Source of the DNA: Pelomonas cellulosilytica
Lineage (GTDB): Bacteria; Pseudomonadota; Gammaproteobacteria; Burkholderiales; Burkholderiaceae_C
Length of the DNA: 64,000 nucleotides
Reading direction: 5' to 3'
Assembly (NCBI RefSeq): GCF_021353265.1
Contig: NZ_JAJTWU010000006.1
Coordinates: forward strand, 186,001 to 250,000
Positions 17,815 to 30,674 of the stretch are shown here, one piece after another. Position 1 is the stretch's first letter. Every line of letters starts with the position of its first letter. The notes below the pieces were generated by a model, which made no database searches, had not been told where the DNA came from, and saw nothing but the letters and a program-made list of their open reading frames with translations. The position numbers and the translations under genes were made by a program.

Positions 17815-18393
17815 TCAAACAGCCTGCCAGTCCAGCGGCCAGCCACCCTGCTGCCAGCGCTGAAGCCACAGTAGGCCGATCAGCGTCTTGGCATCGGTCA
17901 GCTCGCCCCGCGCCGCGGCAGCATCGAGTTCTTCCGCCGTATGGCTGACGAGTTCGACGAACTCGCCCTCATCGAGCTGCTGCGCGCCCTGGGTCAGGCC
18001 CCGCGCAAAGTAGATATGGATGCCTTCGTCGGAATAGGCAATGGCGTTGTGCAGCACGCCGGCATAGGCCCATTCAGCCGCGCTGTAACCCGTCTCTTCA
18101 AGCAGTTCACGCTGGCCGCAGACGAGCGGGCTTTCACCGGCATCGAGCTTGCCGGCAGGGAACTCCAGCATCACGCGACCCATCGGATAGCGGTACTGGC
18201 GCTCCATCAGCAGACGGCCATCATCCAGCAGCGGGACGATCATCACGGCGCCGGGGTGGCGGATGTACTCACGATGGGCGGTGCGTCCGTCGGGCAGCAC
18301 AACGCTGTCACGGCGCACATCCAGGAAGTGGCCCTGGTAGACCTGCGTGCTGTCGAGCAGGCGTTCGACGAGATGATCGTCAGCCTCGGCCAC
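17815..18393 (-). CDS. NUDIX hydrolase (ADP-ribose pyrophosphatase-like)
   Basis: A 192-residue enzyme with a complete NUDIX box: GKLDAGE, seven residues, then RELLEETGY. Together with FPAGKLDAGE and the preceding PLLDDGRLLMERQYR region, it resembles ADP-ribose pyrophosphatases, which cleave ADP-ribose to AMP and ribose 5-phosphate. The start is a GTG at 18393 with a GGAGG site about 10 bases upstream, and it overlaps the DUF2818 gene by 14 bases. It is the last gene after nuoN and DUF2818, so it is probably transcribed with complex I. A role in clearing NAD breakdown products is suggested by position only. Confidence 0.88.
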   Translation of the reverse strand: MAEADDHLVERLLDSTQVYQGHFLDVRRDSVVLPDGRTAHREYIRHPGAVMIVPLLDDGRLLMERQYRYPMGRVMLEFPAGKLDAGESPLVCGQRELLEETGYSAAEWAYAGVLHNAIAYSDEGIHIYFARGLTQGAQQLDEGEFVELVSHTAEELDAAAARGELTDAKTLIGLLWLQRWQQGGWPLDWQAV

Positions 18394-18682
18394 GGCGCAG
18401 ATACCTCCAGACGAATCCTGGGAATCCCAGCGTGACGAACAGACAGGCGCCCGCGGCGTAGAACTCCCAGCCCTGCGCCTGGCGCTGGCCGATGCGAGCC
18501 TCCAGAATGGAGCCGGCGGCGAAGGTAAGCACCGCCATCAGCAGCAGTTCCAACAAGCGCCACCAGGCGGACTTCGGAGCCCGGCGGGGGCCGACGAGCA
18601 GCAGGCGCTCGTTGAAGTAAGGCAGGTTGGCCGCGGCGGTGGCCACGGCCAGAACCAGCCAGACAGCGACAGACTGGTCCAT
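18380..18682 (-). CDS. DUF2818 small membrane protein
   Basis: A 100-residue protein with about three hydrophobic helices and the DUF2818 pattern (ANLPYFNERLLLVGPRRAPKSAWWRLLELL). Genes of this family sit directly after nuoN in Burkholderiales, as here, with a 13-base gap. The function is unknown; an accessory or assembly role for complex I is a reasonable guess from this constant position. Its 3' end overlaps the NUDIX gene by 14 bases. Confidence 0.8.
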   Translation of the reverse strand: MDQSVAVWLVLAVATAAANLPYFNERLLLVGPRRAPKSAWWRLLELLLMAVLTFAAGSILEARIGQRQAQGWEFYAAGACLFVTLGFPGFVWRYLRRGRG

Positions 18683-18695
18683 GCCCGCTGCAACC

Positions 18696-20177
18696 TCAGG
18701 TGGTCAGCGCCTGGCGGATCGCGACCTTGCACAGCTCCAGCAGGCCGCCGGGCATCAGACCCAGAACCAGCACGGCGGCGCCATTGAGCGTCATGACGAA
18801 GCGCACGTCACCGGGCGCTGCTAGCGGCGCCGTGTCCGTGGGGGCGTCGAACCACATCACCTTGACGACGCGCAGGTAGTAGAACGCGCCGATCAGCGAG
18901 ATCACGACGGCGAAGCCGGACAGGTAGAGGTAGAACGGCGTGTCCGCGGCCACCAGCGCCTGCAGCACGGCGAGCTTCGCGTAGAAGCCCACGGTGGGTG
19001 GCACACCAGCCAGCGAGAACATGAACATCGTCATGACGAGCGCGAACCAGGGGCTGCGCTTGGACAGGCCGGCGAGGTCCTTGATTTCTTCGGCTTCGTG
19101 CCCCTGGCGCGACAGCAGGATGACCATGCCGAAAGTGCCCAGCGTCGTCATCACGTAGGTGACGGCATAGAACATCGCCGAGCTGATCGCGTTGTAGCTC
19201 CAGTTGGCGCTGCCGTTGACGTAGGCGGCCGTCATGCCGAGCAGCATGAAGCCCATGTTCGCGATCGTCGAATAGGCCAGCATGCGCTTGAGGTTGCTCT
19301 GCGCGATGGCGGCCAGGTTACCCACCAGCAAGGACAGCACGGACAGCACGACCAGCATCTGCTGCCAGTCGGCGGCCAGCGCGCTCATGCCTTCCACCAG
19401 CAGGCGGACGGTGATGGCGAAGGCGGCCAGCTTGGGGGCGCCGCCGATCATCAGCGTGACGGCGGTCGGCGCGCCCTGGTAGACGTCGGGCACCCACATG
19501 TGGAAGGGGGCAGCGCCGAGCTTGAAAGCCAGGCCCGCGACGACGAAGACGACGCCGAAGACGAGAACCGCCTTGTTCGGGATGCCTTGCGAGATCACCT
19601 TGAAGACCTCGGGGATGCTCAGCGAGCCGGTGGCGCCGTACATCATCGACAGGCCGTACAGCAGGAAGCCGCTAGCCAGCGCACCGAGCACGAAATACTT
19701 CATCGCCGCCTCGGTGGACACGGCGTGGTCACGCCTCAGGGCCACCAGCGCGTACAGCGACAGGCTCATCAGTTCCAGGCCGAGGTAGATGACCAGGAAG
19801 TTGTTGGCCGACAGCATCACCGAGATGCCGAGCAGCGCGAACAGGCTCAGGATGAAGAGTTCGCCCTTCAGCATCTCGCGCACGCCGGCGTACGGCCGCG
19901 CATAGACGAGGGTGATCAGCGTGGCCACGCAGGCAAAGCCGGCGAGCAGATGGCCCATCGGGTCGGCAACGACCATGCCCTGCATGGCGTAGGTCGTCAG
20001 GCCGGCATCGAAGTACGCGAAGTGCATGCCACCCACGACGGCGAGCGTCAGCTGCGTGAGCCAGTAGGTCGGGCGGCGCTGCTCGTCGGTGACCCACAGG
20101 TCCACCAGGGCCACCAGGCAGCCCATCGCCAGCAGCAGGATTTCGGGATAGATCGCGAGCCAGTTCATGTTGGTCAT
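18696..20177 (-). CDS. nuoN: NADH-quinone oxidoreductase subunit N
   Basis: A 493-residue antiporter-like membrane subunit of complex I, one of three proton-pumping modules. Family blocks include MSLSLYALVALRRDHAVSTEAAMKYF split across helices 4-5, and AYSTIANMGFMLLG. About 14 helices are expected. The ATG at 20177 has a GAGG site, while the internal ATG at 20168 has none. It is the last nuo gene, followed at 13 bases by DUF2818. Confidence 0.97.
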   Translation of the reverse strand: MTNMNWLAIYPEILLLAMGCLVALVDLWVTDEQRRPTYWLTQLTLAVVGGMHFAYFDAGLTTYAMQGMVVADPMGHLLAGFACVATLITLVYARPYAGVREMLKGELFILSLFALLGISVMLSANNFLVIYLGLELMSLSLYALVALRRDHAVSTEAAMKYFVLGALASGFLLYGLSMMYGATGSLSIPEVFKVISQGIPNKAVLVFGVVFVVAGLAFKLGAAPFHMWVPDVYQGAPTAVTLMIGGAPKLAAFAITVRLLVEGMSALAADWQQMLVVLSVLSLLVGNLAAIAQSNLKRMLAYSTIANMGFMLLGMTAAYVNGSANWSYNAISSAMFYAVTYVMTTLGTFGMVILLSRQGHEAEEIKDLAGLSKRSPWFALVMTMFMFSLAGVPPTVGFYAKLAVLQALVAADTPFYLYLSGFAVVISLIGAFYYLRVVKVMWFDAPTDTAPLAAPGDVRFVMTLNGAAVLVLGLMPGGLLELCKVAIRQALTT

Positions 20178-20197
20178 TGTTTTGCCTCAGCTCGCCA

Positions 20198-21670
20198 TCA
20201 AACCGGGATCTTGCTCTGCGCGACGTGCTGGAGCAGTTCGACGACGGACTGATGCATCACGTCGGTGAAGGGCTTGGGATAGACACCCATGTAGAGCGTT
20301 GCGATGGCCAGCACCGCGAGCATGAGGAACTCGCGCTTGTTGATGTCGGTCAGGTCACGCACATGGTCGTTGGCCACCGCGCCGAAGTAGACGCGCTTGA
20401 TCATCCACAGTGTGTAGGCCGCGCCGAAGATGAGTGCCGTCGCGGCGATGCCGCCCAGCCAGAAGTTGGCCTTCACGGTGCCGAGGATGACCATCCACTC
20501 GCCGACGAAACCCGCCGTCGCCGGCAAGCCGCAGTTGGCCATACCGAAGAAGACGGCGAACGCAGCGAAGGTGGGCATCGTATTGACCACGCCGCCATAG
20601 GACGCGATCTCCCGCGAATGCACGCGGTCGTAGAGCACGCCGATGCACAGGAACATGGCGCCCGACACGAAGCCGTGCGAGATCATCTGCACGATGCCGC
20701 CGGACATGCCCAGCTCGTTGAAGATGAAGAAGCCCAGCGTCACGAAACCCATGTGGGCGATGGACGAGTAGGCCACCAGCTTCTTCATGTCCTTCTGCAC
20801 CAGCGCGACGAGGCCGATGTAGACGACGGCGATCAGCGACATCGCGATGATGAGCCACGACCACTCACGTGCGGCGTCCGGCGCGATCGGCAGCGAGAAG
20901 CGCAGGAAGCCGTAGCAGCCCAGCTTCAGCATGATGGCCGCCAGCACGACGGAGCCGCCGGTGGGCGCCTCGACGTGGGCGTCAGGCAGCCAGGTGTGCA
21001 CCGGCCACATCGGCACCTTGACCGAGAAGGCGGCCAGGAAGGCGAAGAACAGCCAGGTCTGCGCACCGCCGGTCAGCGGCAGCTTGTGCCATGCCTGGAT
21101 GTCGAAACCACCCGACTTCGTGTAGAGGTACAGCAGCGCGATCAGCATCAGCAGCGAGCCGGCCAGCGTGTACAGGAAGAACTTGAAAGCTGCGTAGACG
21201 CGGTTCGGGCCACCCCAGACGCCGATGATGATGTACATCGGGATCAGCGTGGCCTCGAAGAACACGTAGAACAGCATGCCGTCCAGCGCACTGAACACGC
21301 CCACCATCAGACCCGACAGGATCAGGAACGCGCCCAGGTACTGGTTGACGCGCGTCTCGATGACCTCCCAGGCTGCGATGACGACGATGATGGTGATGAA
21401 GGCCGTCAGCGGAACGAACCACATCGAGATGCCATCCACGCCGAGGTGGTAGTGGATGTTGAAGCGCTCGATCCAGGCCTGCTTCTCGACGAACTGCATC
21501 GCAGCGGTCGTTGTGTCGAAGCCCGTGATGAGCGGGAGCGTGACGAGAAAACTCGCCACGGCCGCCGCCAGCGCCATCCAGCGCACGGCATTGGCCTGTT
21601 CGTTGCGCCCGACCGCCAGCAGCAGTGCGCCGCAGACGATGGGCAGAAAAATAGCAAGACTCAGCAACAT
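20198..21670 (-). CDS. nuoM: NADH-quinone oxidoreductase subunit M
   Basis: A 490-residue antiporter-like proton-pumping subunit of complex I. Diagnostic blocks are YVFFEATLIPMYIIIGVWGG, WLPDAHVEAPTGGSVVLA and AYSSIAHMGFVTLG. The ATG at 21670 starts the first hydrophobic helix and has a GGAG site; the open frame further upstream is antisense-like shadow within nuoL. It lies between nuoL and nuoN with short gaps. Confidence 0.97.
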   Translation of the reverse strand: MLLSLAIFLPIVCGALLLAVGRNEQANAVRWMALAAAVASFLVTLPLITGFDTTTAAMQFVEKQAWIERFNIHYHLGVDGISMWFVPLTAFITIIVVIAAWEVIETRVNQYLGAFLILSGLMVGVFSALDGMLFYVFFEATLIPMYIIIGVWGGPNRVYAAFKFFLYTLAGSLLMLIALLYLYTKSGGFDIQAWHKLPLTGGAQTWLFFAFLAAFSVKVPMWPVHTWLPDAHVEAPTGGSVVLAAIMLKLGCYGFLRFSLPIAPDAAREWSWLIIAMSLIAVVYIGLVALVQKDMKKLVAYSSIAHMGFVTLGFFIFNELGMSGGIVQMISHGFVSGAMFLCIGVLYDRVHSREIASYGGVVNTMPTFAAFAVFFGMANCGLPATAGFVGEWMVILGTVKANFWLGGIAATALIFGAAYTLWMIKRVYFGAVANDHVRDLTDINKREFLMLAVLAIATLYMGVYPKPFTDVMHQSVVELLQHVAQSKIPV

Positions 21671-21687
21671 TCTTGTTCTCCGCCTCG

Positions 21688-23751
<2,064 letters not shown>

Positions 23752-23764
23752 CTTGTGCGTGTCC

Positions 23765-24085
23765 TCAGCCCTTGAGAGCGTCGAGCTCTTCGACGTTGAT
23801 GCTGGCCCGGTTGCGGAACAGCACGACAAGGATGGCCAAGCCGATGGCCGACTCGGCCGCCGCGACGGTCAGGATGAAGAACACGAAGACCTGACCGTCC
23901 ATGTTGCCCAGGTAGTGGGAGAACGCGACGAAGTTGAGGTTGACTGCCAGCAGCATCAGCTCAATGGCCATCAGCAGAACGATCAGGTTCTTGCGGTTCA
24001 GGAAGATGCCGATGACCGACAGCGCGAACAGCATCGCGCCCAGCGTCAGGAAATGGCCCAGGGTCAATCCAGCGGCGCCGATCAT
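23765..24085 (-). CDS. nuoK: NADH-quinone oxidoreductase subunit K
   Basis: A 106-residue subunit with three transmembrane helices, homologous to mitochondrial ND4L. The conserved membrane glutamates of the proton path lie in [19 protein letters not shown] and [13 protein letters not shown]. Its start overlaps the stop of nuoJ (ATGA), so translation is coupled. Confidence 0.97.
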   Translation of the reverse strand: MIGAAGLTLGHFLTLGAMLFALSVIGIFLNRKNLIVLLMAIELMLLAVNLNFVAFSHYLGNMDGQVFVFFILTVAAAESAIGLAILVVLFRNRASINVEELDALKG

Positions 24086-24723
24086 GCCTGGCCTCCTTCG
24101 GTGGGTGCGGCAGCTTGTGCAGGGGCGGCGACGGTGGGCGCCATCTTGACGATCTTCAGGCGCTGCGCCTTCGTGACCTTGACTTGCTCGGACGGGTCCA
24201 TGGCGCGCGAATCCTTGCGTCGGCGCAGTGTCAGCGCGATGGCGGCAACGATGGCGACCAGCAGGAGGACGGCGGCGATCTGCAGCGGATACAGGTAGCT
24301 CGTGTAGATCTCGATGCCAAGCAGCTTGGTGTTGCCCTGCTCCACCTGGGCAGCGGTCAGCGCCGGTGCGTCGGACAGCTGGAAGCCGCCCATCAGGACG
24401 ATGCCCATCTCGAAGGCGATCAGCGCGCCGATGACGGCCGCCACCGGCAGGTGCTTCCAGAAGCCCTCACGCAGGCTGTCCGTGTTCAGGTCGAGCATCA
24501 TGACGACGAACAGGAACAGCACCATGACGGCGCCGATGTATACGAGCACCAGCGCAATCGCGAGGAACTCGGCCTTCAGCAGCATCCAGATGCAGGACGC
24601 CGTGAAGAACGACAGGATCAGGAACAGCGCCGCATGCACGGTGCTGCGAGCCGTGATGACACGGAACGACGACACCAGCAGGATGCCGGAGAAGACGTAG
24701 AAGAGGATGGTCGTGATGTCCAT
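24082..24723 (-). CDS. nuoJ: NADH-quinone oxidoreductase subunit J
   Basis: A 213-residue membrane subunit homologous to ND6, with five helices. The third helix carries the conserved [19 protein letters not shown], which holds the flexible pi-bulge important for coupling. A charged and Ala/Pro-rich tail of about 45 residues follows the last helix. It overlaps nuoK by four bases and follows nuoI after 53 bases that include a small CCAGC/GCTGG hairpin. Confidence 0.97.
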   Translation of the reverse strand: MDITTILFYVFSGILLVSSFRVITARSTVHAALFLILSFFTASCIWMLLKAEFLAIALVLVYIGAVMVLFLFVVMMLDLNTDSLREGFWKHLPVAAVIGALIAFEMGIVLMGGFQLSDAPALTAAQVEQGNTKLLGIEIYTSYLYPLQIAAVLLLVAIVAAIALTLRRRKDSRAMDPSEQVKVTKAQRLKIVKMAPTVAAPAQAAAPTEGGQA

Positions 24724-24776
24724 ACGTATCCAGGCCAGCTGAGCTGGACCGCGGCGGCCGACAGGCCGGCCGGCGA

Positions 24777-25262
24777 TCAGCGGTACTTGGCGTCCGCCTC
24801 CTTTTGCGCCGCGATTTGGGGCTCGTACTTGTCACCGACCGCCAGAAGCATGTCCTTGGTGAAGTACAGGTCGCCGCGCTTCTCGCCGTGATATTCGAAG
24901 ATGCTCGTCTCCACGATGGAGTCGACCGGGCAGCTTTCCTCGCAGAAGCCGCAGAAGATGCACTTGGTCAGGTCGATGTCGTAGCGCGTCGTGCGGCGGC
25001 TGCCGTCGGCTCGCACGTCGCTCTCGATGGTGATGGCCATCGCCGGGCAGACGGCCTCGCACAGCTTGCAGGCGATGCAGCGCTCTTCACCGTTCTCGTA
25101 GCGGCGCAGCGCATGCAGGCCACGGAAGCGCGGGCTCAGCGGCGTCTTTTCCTCGGGGAACTGCACCGTGATGTTGCGCGACAGGAAATGCCGACCCGTC
25201 AGGGCCATGCCCTTGAACAGCTCGGTGAGCAGGAAGCTCTTGGCGAAATCTTTGATGGACAT
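24777..25262 (-). CDS. nuoI: NADH-quinone oxidoreductase subunit I
   Basis: A 161-residue peripheral-arm subunit that carries clusters N6a and N6b. Both ferredoxin-type motifs are complete: [12 protein letters not shown] and [12 protein letters not shown]. It passes electrons towards NuoB. The ATG at 25262 ([19 protein letters not shown]) matches the family start; an upstream in-frame start would extend it into a hairpin-rich spacer and is rejected. Confidence 0.97.
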   Translation of the reverse strand: MSIKDFAKSFLLTELFKGMALTGRHFLSRNITVQFPEEKTPLSPRFRGLHALRRYENGEERCIACKLCEAVCPAMAITIESDVRADGSRRTTRYDIDLTKCIFCGFCEESCPVDSIVETSIFEYHGEKRGDLYFTKDMLLAVGDKYEPQIAAQKEADAKYR

Positions 25263-25285
25263 CTGATTACTGACTCCGCAGAGCC

Positions 25286-25317
25286 GCCTCAAGGAGGCAG
25301 TCGCCCCCTCGGGGGGC
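25286..25317. repeat. Tandem hairpin element between nuoH and nuoI
   Basis: Two hairpins stand side by side: GCCTC/GAGGC (25286-25298, loop AAG) and GCCCCC/GGGGGC (25303-25317, 3-base loop). They are followed by GAACGAAGTGAACGTGGGG. The look is that of the short repeated extragenic elements scattered in many Comamonadaceae-type genomes; this likeness is from memory and only one copy is visible here. It lies inside an operon, so it would be transcribed into the nuo mRNA. Confidence 0.5.
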
Positions 25318-25348
25318 AGAGAACGAAGTGAACGTGGGGTTCGTCATG

Positions 25349-26446
25349 TCACTTCCAGATGTTGAACGGCGTCTGCATCCAGAGTCCGACCACGACCAGC
25401 CAGACCAGCGTCACGGGAATGAAGATCTTCCAGCCCAGACGCATGATCTGGTCGTAGCGGAAGCGCGGGAACGTGGCGCGCACCCACAGGAACATCGTGA
25501 CGACGACGAAGGTCTTGGCGAACAGCCAGAACCAGTTCCAGAACGCCATCGAGCTCTGGATCCAGCTAGGCGTATCCATGCCCAACAGGTGCCAGGAGAT
25601 CGGCGCGCTCCAGCCGCCCAGGAACATGACGACGGCCAGCGCCGACACCAGGATCATGTTGGCGTACTCAGCCAGGAAGAACATCGCGAACGACATGCCC
25701 GAGTACTCGATCATGTGGCCGGCAACGATTTCCGACTCGCCTTCCACCACGTCGAATGGGTGGCGGTTCGTCTCCGCCAGGCCGGAGATGAAGTAGACGA
25801 TGAAGATCGGCAGCAGCGGCAGCCAGTTCCAGGACAGGAAGTTCAGGCCCATGCCCGCGAACATGCCCTTCTCCTGCACCTGCACGACGGCGGTCATGTT
25901 CAGGCTGCCGGTGACCATCAGCACGACGACCAGCGCAAAGCCCATGGCGATCTCGTACGACACCATCTGCGCCGACGCACGCAGTGCGCCCAGGAAGGCG
26001 TACTTCGAGTTGGACGCCCAGCCGGCGATGATGACGCCGTAGACCTCCAGCGACGTGATCGCCATCAGGAACAGCAGGCCGGCGTTGACGTTGGCCACGG
26101 CGGCATCTGGGCCGAAGGGCACGACGGCCCAAGCAGCCAGCGCCGGCATGATGGTCATGACGGGGCCAAGGAAGAACAGGCCTTTGTTCGCGGCCGCAGG
26201 CTTGATGATCTCCTTGAAGATCAGCTTCACCGCGTCGGCGATGGGCGTCAGCAGGCCGTAGGGACCAACGCGGTTCGGCCCCGGGCGGATCTGCGACCAG
26301 CCGATGGCCTTGCGCTCCCACAGCGTGAGGTAGGCAACGCAGCCCAGCAGCGGCAGGATCACTGCGACGATCTTCAGCAGGCTCCACACCAGAGGCCACA
26401 AGGCCCCCAGCAGCGAGGCGCCGTTTTGGTAGAGGGTGTCGATCAT
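25349..26446 (-). CDS. nuoH: NADH-quinone oxidoreductase subunit H
   Basis: A 365-residue membrane subunit homologous to ND1, forming part of the quinone chamber. Signature blocks are [19 protein letters not shown] and the glutamate-rich loop [19 protein letters not shown]. About eight helices are expected. The ATG at 26446 begins the first helix ([20 protein letters not shown]). It lies 14 bases after nuoG. Confidence 0.97.
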   Translation of the reverse strand: MIDTLYQNGASLLGALWPLVWSLLKIVAVILPLLGCVAYLTLWERKAIGWSQIRPGPNRVGPYGLLTPIADAVKLIFKEIIKPAAANKGLFFLGPVMTIMPALAAWAVVPFGPDAAVANVNAGLLFLMAITSLEVYGVIIAGWASNSKYAFLGALRASAQMVSYEIAMGFALVVVLMVTGSLNMTAVVQVQEKGMFAGMGLNFLSWNWLPLLPIFIVYFISGLAETNRHPFDVVEGESEIVAGHMIEYSGMSFAMFFLAEYANMILVSALAVVMFLGGWSAPISWHLLGMDTPSWIQSSMAFWNWFWLFAKTFVVVTMFLWVRATFPRFRYDQIMRLGWKIFIPVTLVWLVVVGLWMQTPFNIWK

Positions 26447-26460
26447 TCTTGTCAGCTCCC

Positions 26461-28767
26461 TCAGACCTTGCTGATGCTCAGCGTGCCGAAGGCCGCGCCG
26501 AGGGTGGCGGTTTGGGGCAGGCCGGCAGGCACGCGGGCCACGCCGTCCGGCAGACCCGCTTCCAGGCGTGCCGGCAGTTGGGCAGCGCCGCCGTCCTGGA
26601 CGATGCGAACCTGGTCGCCTTCGATCAGTCCGAGCTGTTGCCACAGGCTGGTGGGCAGGCCGACCGTGGCGGCCTCACGACCGTCGGTCGTCAGCTGCAG
26701 CGACGTGGAATTGCGCACCAGTGCATCAGTCGCGTAGATGGGCAGGTTGGCAAAGCGCTCGACCCCCTCACCCTTGGTGCCGGCTTGCACCGTGGCCGAC
26801 GCGGCGTTGTTGAAGCGGGCTGTCAGGTCACCGCCCAGCGCCTGCTCTCGCACCTGCTCGGAGCTGTCCTGGTCGAAGCCCGGCAGGCCCAACAGGTTGC
26901 CCAGCACGCGCAGCACCTTCCAGCCCGGGCGCGTCTCGGCCTGCGGCCTGACGACACCAACGAAGCTTTGCAGGCGGCCCTCGGCGTTGACGAACGAGCC
27001 GGAGGCCTCGGTGAACGGTGCGATAGGCAGCAGCACGTCGGCGTATTCGAGCCCGGTCTTGAACGGGCTCAACACGACGACCATCTCGGCCGCGTCCAGT
27101 GCCTTGGCGGCAGCGGCGGCGTTGGCGGAATCGAGCACCGGATCGGTGTTGAGAAGCAGCACGGCCTTCAGCGAAGAACCGGTCAGCATCTGCGCGGCAT
27201 TCAGGCCGTCGACCTGCGGCTGGGCCTTCACCAACTGCGCACCCACGGTGTTGGCCGCAGCGGTCAGGTAGCCGACGGTGGCTCCGGTCTGCTGGCCGAT
27301 CCATTGCGCGAGCGCCAGCAGGCTGCCCGCCTGCGGATGTTCGGCAGCGGCATTGCCGAGAAGGATGGCCTTGGCACTGCCGGACTGCAGGCTCGCGGCG
27401 ATGGCCTTGGCCGTGTCGGTTGCCGTACCAGCCAACGGTGCGCCCGCGCCGAGGGCGGCCGCCACGTCGGCCAGCGCTTGCACCCAGCCCGACGGCGCGA
27501 TGGATTGCGAGGTCGCCAGCGGCAACAGCCAGTCGTCGTTGCCAGTGCCGATGCGGCTCACCGCGGCACCGCGGCGCGCGGCGTGGCGCAGGCGGGCGGC
27601 GAACAGCGGGTGATCCTTGCGCAGGTTGGAGCCGACGACCAGCGCGCGGTCCAGTTCGGACAGCTTGGCGATGGACGTACCCAGCCAGCGCGCCTGGCCG
27701 GCGGGAGCGGCGTTGCCGAAGTCGCTGTGGCGCAGGCGATGGTCGATGTTGTCGCTGCCCAGGCCACGCACGACCTGTGCGAGCAGGTGCAGTTCCTCCA
27801 CGGTGCTGTGGGCCGAGCCCAGGGCGCCGATGGACTTGGCACCGTGATCCGCCTTGATGGACTTCAGGCCGTTGGCGACGTATTCCAGCGCGGTGGTCCA
27901 GTCGACCTGCTTCCACGCGCCGCCCTGCTTGATCATCGGCGCGGTCAGTCGGGCGTCGCTGTTCAGCGCTTCGTAGCTGAAGCGGTCACGGTCGGCGATC
28001 CAGCATTCGTTGACGTCGTCGTTCTCCAGCGGAACGACGCGCATGACTTGGTGGTTCTTGACCTGAACGATCAGGTTGGCGCCCGTGGAATCATGCGGGC
28101 TGACGCTCTTGCGGCGCGACAGCTCCCACGTGCGGGCGCTGTAGCGGAACGGCTTGCTCGTGAGCGCGCCGACCGGGCAAATGTCGATCATGTTGCCCGA
28201 CAGCTCGGAGTCCACCGTGCGGCCGACGAAGGTCTGGATCTCGCTGTGCTCGCCGCGGTGGGCCATGCCCAGCTCCATGACGCCGGCTATCTCCTGACCG
28301 AAGCGGACGCATCGCGTGCAGTGGATGCAGCGGCTCATCTCTTCCATGGAGATCAGCGGGCCAACGTTCTTGTGGAAGACGACGCGCTTCTCTTCGGTAT
28401 AGCGGCTCTTGCTGCCGCCGTAGCCGACAGCCAGGTCCTGTAGCTGGCACTCGCCGCCCTGGTCACAGATGGGGCAATCCAGCGGGTGGTTGATCAGCAG
28501 GAATTCCATGACGCCCTGCTGCGCCTTGATCGCCTTGTCGCTTTTGGTACGGACGATCATGCCTTGCGTGACCGGCGTCGCGCAGGCGGGCATGGGCTTG
28601 GGCGCCTTCTCCACGTCCACCAGGCACATGCGGCAGTTGGCCGCGATGCTCAGCTTCTTGTGATAGCAGAAATGCGGGATGTAGGTGCCGGCCTTCTCGG
28701 CAGCATGCATGACCATGCTGCCTTCCTGGACCGAGACCTTCTGACCGTCGAGTTCGATTTCAACCAT
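26461..28767 (-). CDS. nuoG: NADH-quinone oxidoreductase subunit G
   Basis: A 768-residue largest peripheral subunit. The N-terminal ferredoxin domain holds a 2Fe-2S site ([19 protein letters not shown]). The next region has the His/Cys-ligated cluster ([20 protein letters not shown]) and a 4Fe-4S motif (CIHCTRC with a later CPVGAL). The C-terminal two thirds is a molybdopterin-oxidoreductase-like fold without cofactor. It lies in the order F-G-H of the operon. Confidence 0.97.
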   Translation of the reverse strand: MVEIELDGQKVSVQEGSMVMHAAEKAGTYIPHFCYHKKLSIAANCRMCLVDVEKAPKPMPACATPVTQGMIVRTKSDKAIKAQQGVMEFLLINHPLDCPICDQGGECQLQDLAVGYGGSKSRYTEEKRVVFHKNVGPLISMEEMSRCIHCTRCVRFGQEIAGVMELGMAHRGEHSEIQTFVGRTVDSELSGNMIDICPVGALTSKPFRYSARTWELSRRKSVSPHDSTGANLIVQVKNHQVMRVVPLENDDVNECWIADRDRFSYEALNSDARLTAPMIKQGGAWKQVDWTTALEYVANGLKSIKADHGAKSIGALGSAHSTVEELHLLAQVVRGLGSDNIDHRLRHSDFGNAAPAGQARWLGTSIAKLSELDRALVVGSNLRKDHPLFAARLRHAARRGAAVSRIGTGNDDWLLPLATSQSIAPSGWVQALADVAAALGAGAPLAGTATDTAKAIAASLQSGSAKAILLGNAAAEHPQAGSLLALAQWIGQQTGATVGYLTAAANTVGAQLVKAQPQVDGLNAAQMLTGSSLKAVLLLNTDPVLDSANAAAAAKALDAAEMVVVLSPFKTGLEYADVLLPIAPFTEASGSFVNAEGRLQSFVGVVRPQAETRPGWKVLRVLGNLLGLPGFDQDSSEQVREQALGGDLTARFNNAASATVQAGTKGEGVERFANLPIYATDALVRNSTSLQLTTDGREAATVGLPTSLWQQLGLIEGDQVRIVQDGGAAQLPARLEAGLPDGVARVPAGLPQTATLGAAFGTLSISKV

Positions 28768-28788
28768 GATGGTGTTTCCCTAGGCAGC

Positions 28789-30129
28789 TCAGGTCGGAGC
28801 CACCAGGGGCTTCTTGTGTTCAATCAGGTGCACGAACTCGTGCTTGAAGTGCTTGATCATGGCGCGCACGGGCATCGCGGCAGCGTCGCCCAGCGCGCAG
28901 ATCGTGCGGCCCTGGATGTTGTCAGCCACGGAGTTCAGCAGGTCGAGATCCTCTGCCCTGCCCTCGCCGTGGTAGATGCGTTCCAGCACACGGTGCATCC
29001 AGCCCGTGCCTTCGCGGCAGGGCGTGCACTGGCCACAGGATTCGTGCGCGTAGAAGTACGACAGACGCAGCAGGCTCTGCACCATGCACCGCGAGTCGTC
29101 GATGACGATGACGGCGCCCGAGCCGAGCATGGAGCCTGCCTTGGCGATGGAGTCATAGTCCATCGTGCAGTTCATCATGACCTCGGCCGGCAGCACAGGA
29201 GCCGACGAACCGCCGGGGATGACGGCCTTGAGCTTGCGGCCCTTACGCACGCCGCCCGCCATTTCGAGCAGCACCGAGAACGGCGTACCCAACGGGATTT
29301 CGAAGTTGCCGGGCTTCTCGACGTCGCCCGACACGGAGAACAGCTTGGTGCCGCCGTTGTTGGGCTTGCCGATCTCGAGGTAGGCCTGGCCGCCGTTGCG
29401 GATGATCCAGGGCACCGCGGCAAACGTCTCGGTGTTGTTGATGGTGGTCGGCTTGCCGTACAGGCCGAAGCTAGCCGGGAACGGCGGCTTGAAGCGCGGC
29501 TGGCCCTTCTTGCCTTCCAGCGATTCCAACAGCGCAGTTTCCTCGCCGCAGATGTAGGCGCCGAAGCCGTGGTGGGCGTGCAGCTGGAAGCTGTAACTGC
29601 TGCCCATGATGTTGTTGCCGAGATAGCCGGCAGCACGGGCTTCTTCCAGGGCGGCTTCGAAGCGCTCGTAGACCTCGAAGATCTCGCCGTGGATGTAGTT
29701 GTAGCCGACGGTAATGCCCATCGCGTAGGCGGCGATGGCCATGCCTTCGATCACCTGATGCGGGTTGAACATCAGGATGTCGCGGTCCTTGCAGGTGCCA
29801 GGCTCGCCTTCGTCAGAGTTACAGACGAGGTACTTCTGGCCCGGGAACTGGCGGGGCATGAAGCTCCACTTCAGTCCGGTCGGGAAACCTGCGCCGCCGC
29901 GTCCGCGCAGGGCCGAGGTCTTCACTTCGGCGATGACCTGGTCAGGCGTCAAACCTTCGCCGCCGTCTTTACCGAGGATCTTGCGCAGCGCTGCGTAGCC
30001 ACCACGGGCTTCGTAGTCCTTGATCGACCAGTTCTTACCGTTCAGGTCCGCATAGATCTGCGGGCTGATGTGGCGGCCGTGGAAGCAGGTCTCGTTGCCG
30101 GTGCTTTGGAATTTGGAGAGGTCCAGCAT
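28789..30129 (-). CDS. nuoF: NADH-quinone oxidoreductase subunit F
   Basis: A 446-residue NADH-oxidising subunit that binds FMN and cluster N3. The glycine-rich NADH/FMN site is [16 protein letters not shown] and the FMN-binding block is [15 protein letters not shown]. The 4Fe-4S cluster motif is [12 protein letters not shown] with a distal Cys in RTICALGDA. The ATG at 30129 is seven bases after nuoE. Confidence 0.97.
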   Translation of the reverse strand: MLDLSKFQSTGNETCFHGRHISPQIYADLNGKNWSIKDYEARGGYAALRKILGKDGGEGLTPDQVIAEVKTSALRGRGGAGFPTGLKWSFMPRQFPGQKYLVCNSDEGEPGTCKDRDILMFNPHQVIEGMAIAAYAMGITVGYNYIHGEIFEVYERFEAALEEARAAGYLGNNIMGSSYSFQLHAHHGFGAYICGEETALLESLEGKKGQPRFKPPFPASFGLYGKPTTINNTETFAAVPWIIRNGGQAYLEIGKPNNGGTKLFSVSGDVEKPGNFEIPLGTPFSVLLEMAGGVRKGRKLKAVIPGGSSAPVLPAEVMMNCTMDYDSIAKAGSMLGSGAVIVIDDSRCMVQSLLRLSYFYAHESCGQCTPCREGTGWMHRVLERIYHGEGRAEDLDLLNSVADNIQGRTICALGDAAAMPVRAMIKHFKHEFVHLIEHKKPLVAPT

Positions 30130-30136
30130 GTCGTCC

Positions 30137-30661
30137 TCAGGCCTTGGCGGCTTCAGCGCGCAGCACGTCAACCAGCTCGTCGAGGCGATCAGCCGTCATG
30201 AAGCTGCACATCTGGCGGTCGTTGACCAGCATCACCGGCGAGTCGGCACAGGCGCCCAGGCACTCGCTCTTCTGCACGGTGAACAGGCCGTCGGCCGTCG
30301 TGCCGCCCTGCTCGATGCCGAGCTTGCTGCACAGATGGTCCAGCGCCTTCTGGCCGTCGCGCAGTTGGCAGGGCAGGTTCGCGCAGACATTCAGCTTGAA
30401 CTTGCCAACCGGCTTCTGGTTGTACATGTTGTAGAAGGTCGTCACCTCGTACACGGCGATGGGCGCCATGCCGAGGTGCGCCGCGATCGCGTCTTCCGCG
30501 GCGCGGGGCACATAGCCCTCTTCCTGCTGCACGATGGCCAGGCAGGCCATGACGGCAGACTGGCGCAGCTCGTACGGGTACTTGGCGACCTCGCGATCGA
30601 AGCGGGCGCGGGTCGCGTCGCTGAGCGTGTAGCTCGAAGCGGTGGTGTTGGAAGTCGTCAT
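30137..30661 (-). CDS. nuoE: NADH-quinone oxidoreductase subunit E
   Basis: A 174-residue thioredoxin-like 2Fe-2S subunit carrying cluster N1a. The four cysteines are in CANLPC and CLGAC. The helical N-terminal part ([20 protein letters not shown]) matches the family. The ATG at 30661 was chosen, since upstream in-frame codons fall in the nuoD end. It sits between nuoD and nuoF with short gaps. Confidence 0.97.
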   Translation of the reverse strand: MTTSNTTASSYTLSDATRARFDREVAKYPYELRQSAVMACLAIVQQEEGYVPRAAEDAIAAHLGMAPIAVYEVTTFYNMYNQKPVGKFKLNVCANLPCQLRDGQKALDHLCSKLGIEQGGTTADGLFTVQKSECLGACADSPVMLVNDRQMCSFMTADRLDELVDVLRAEAAKA

Positions 30662-30674
30662 CGTCGTCACAGCT

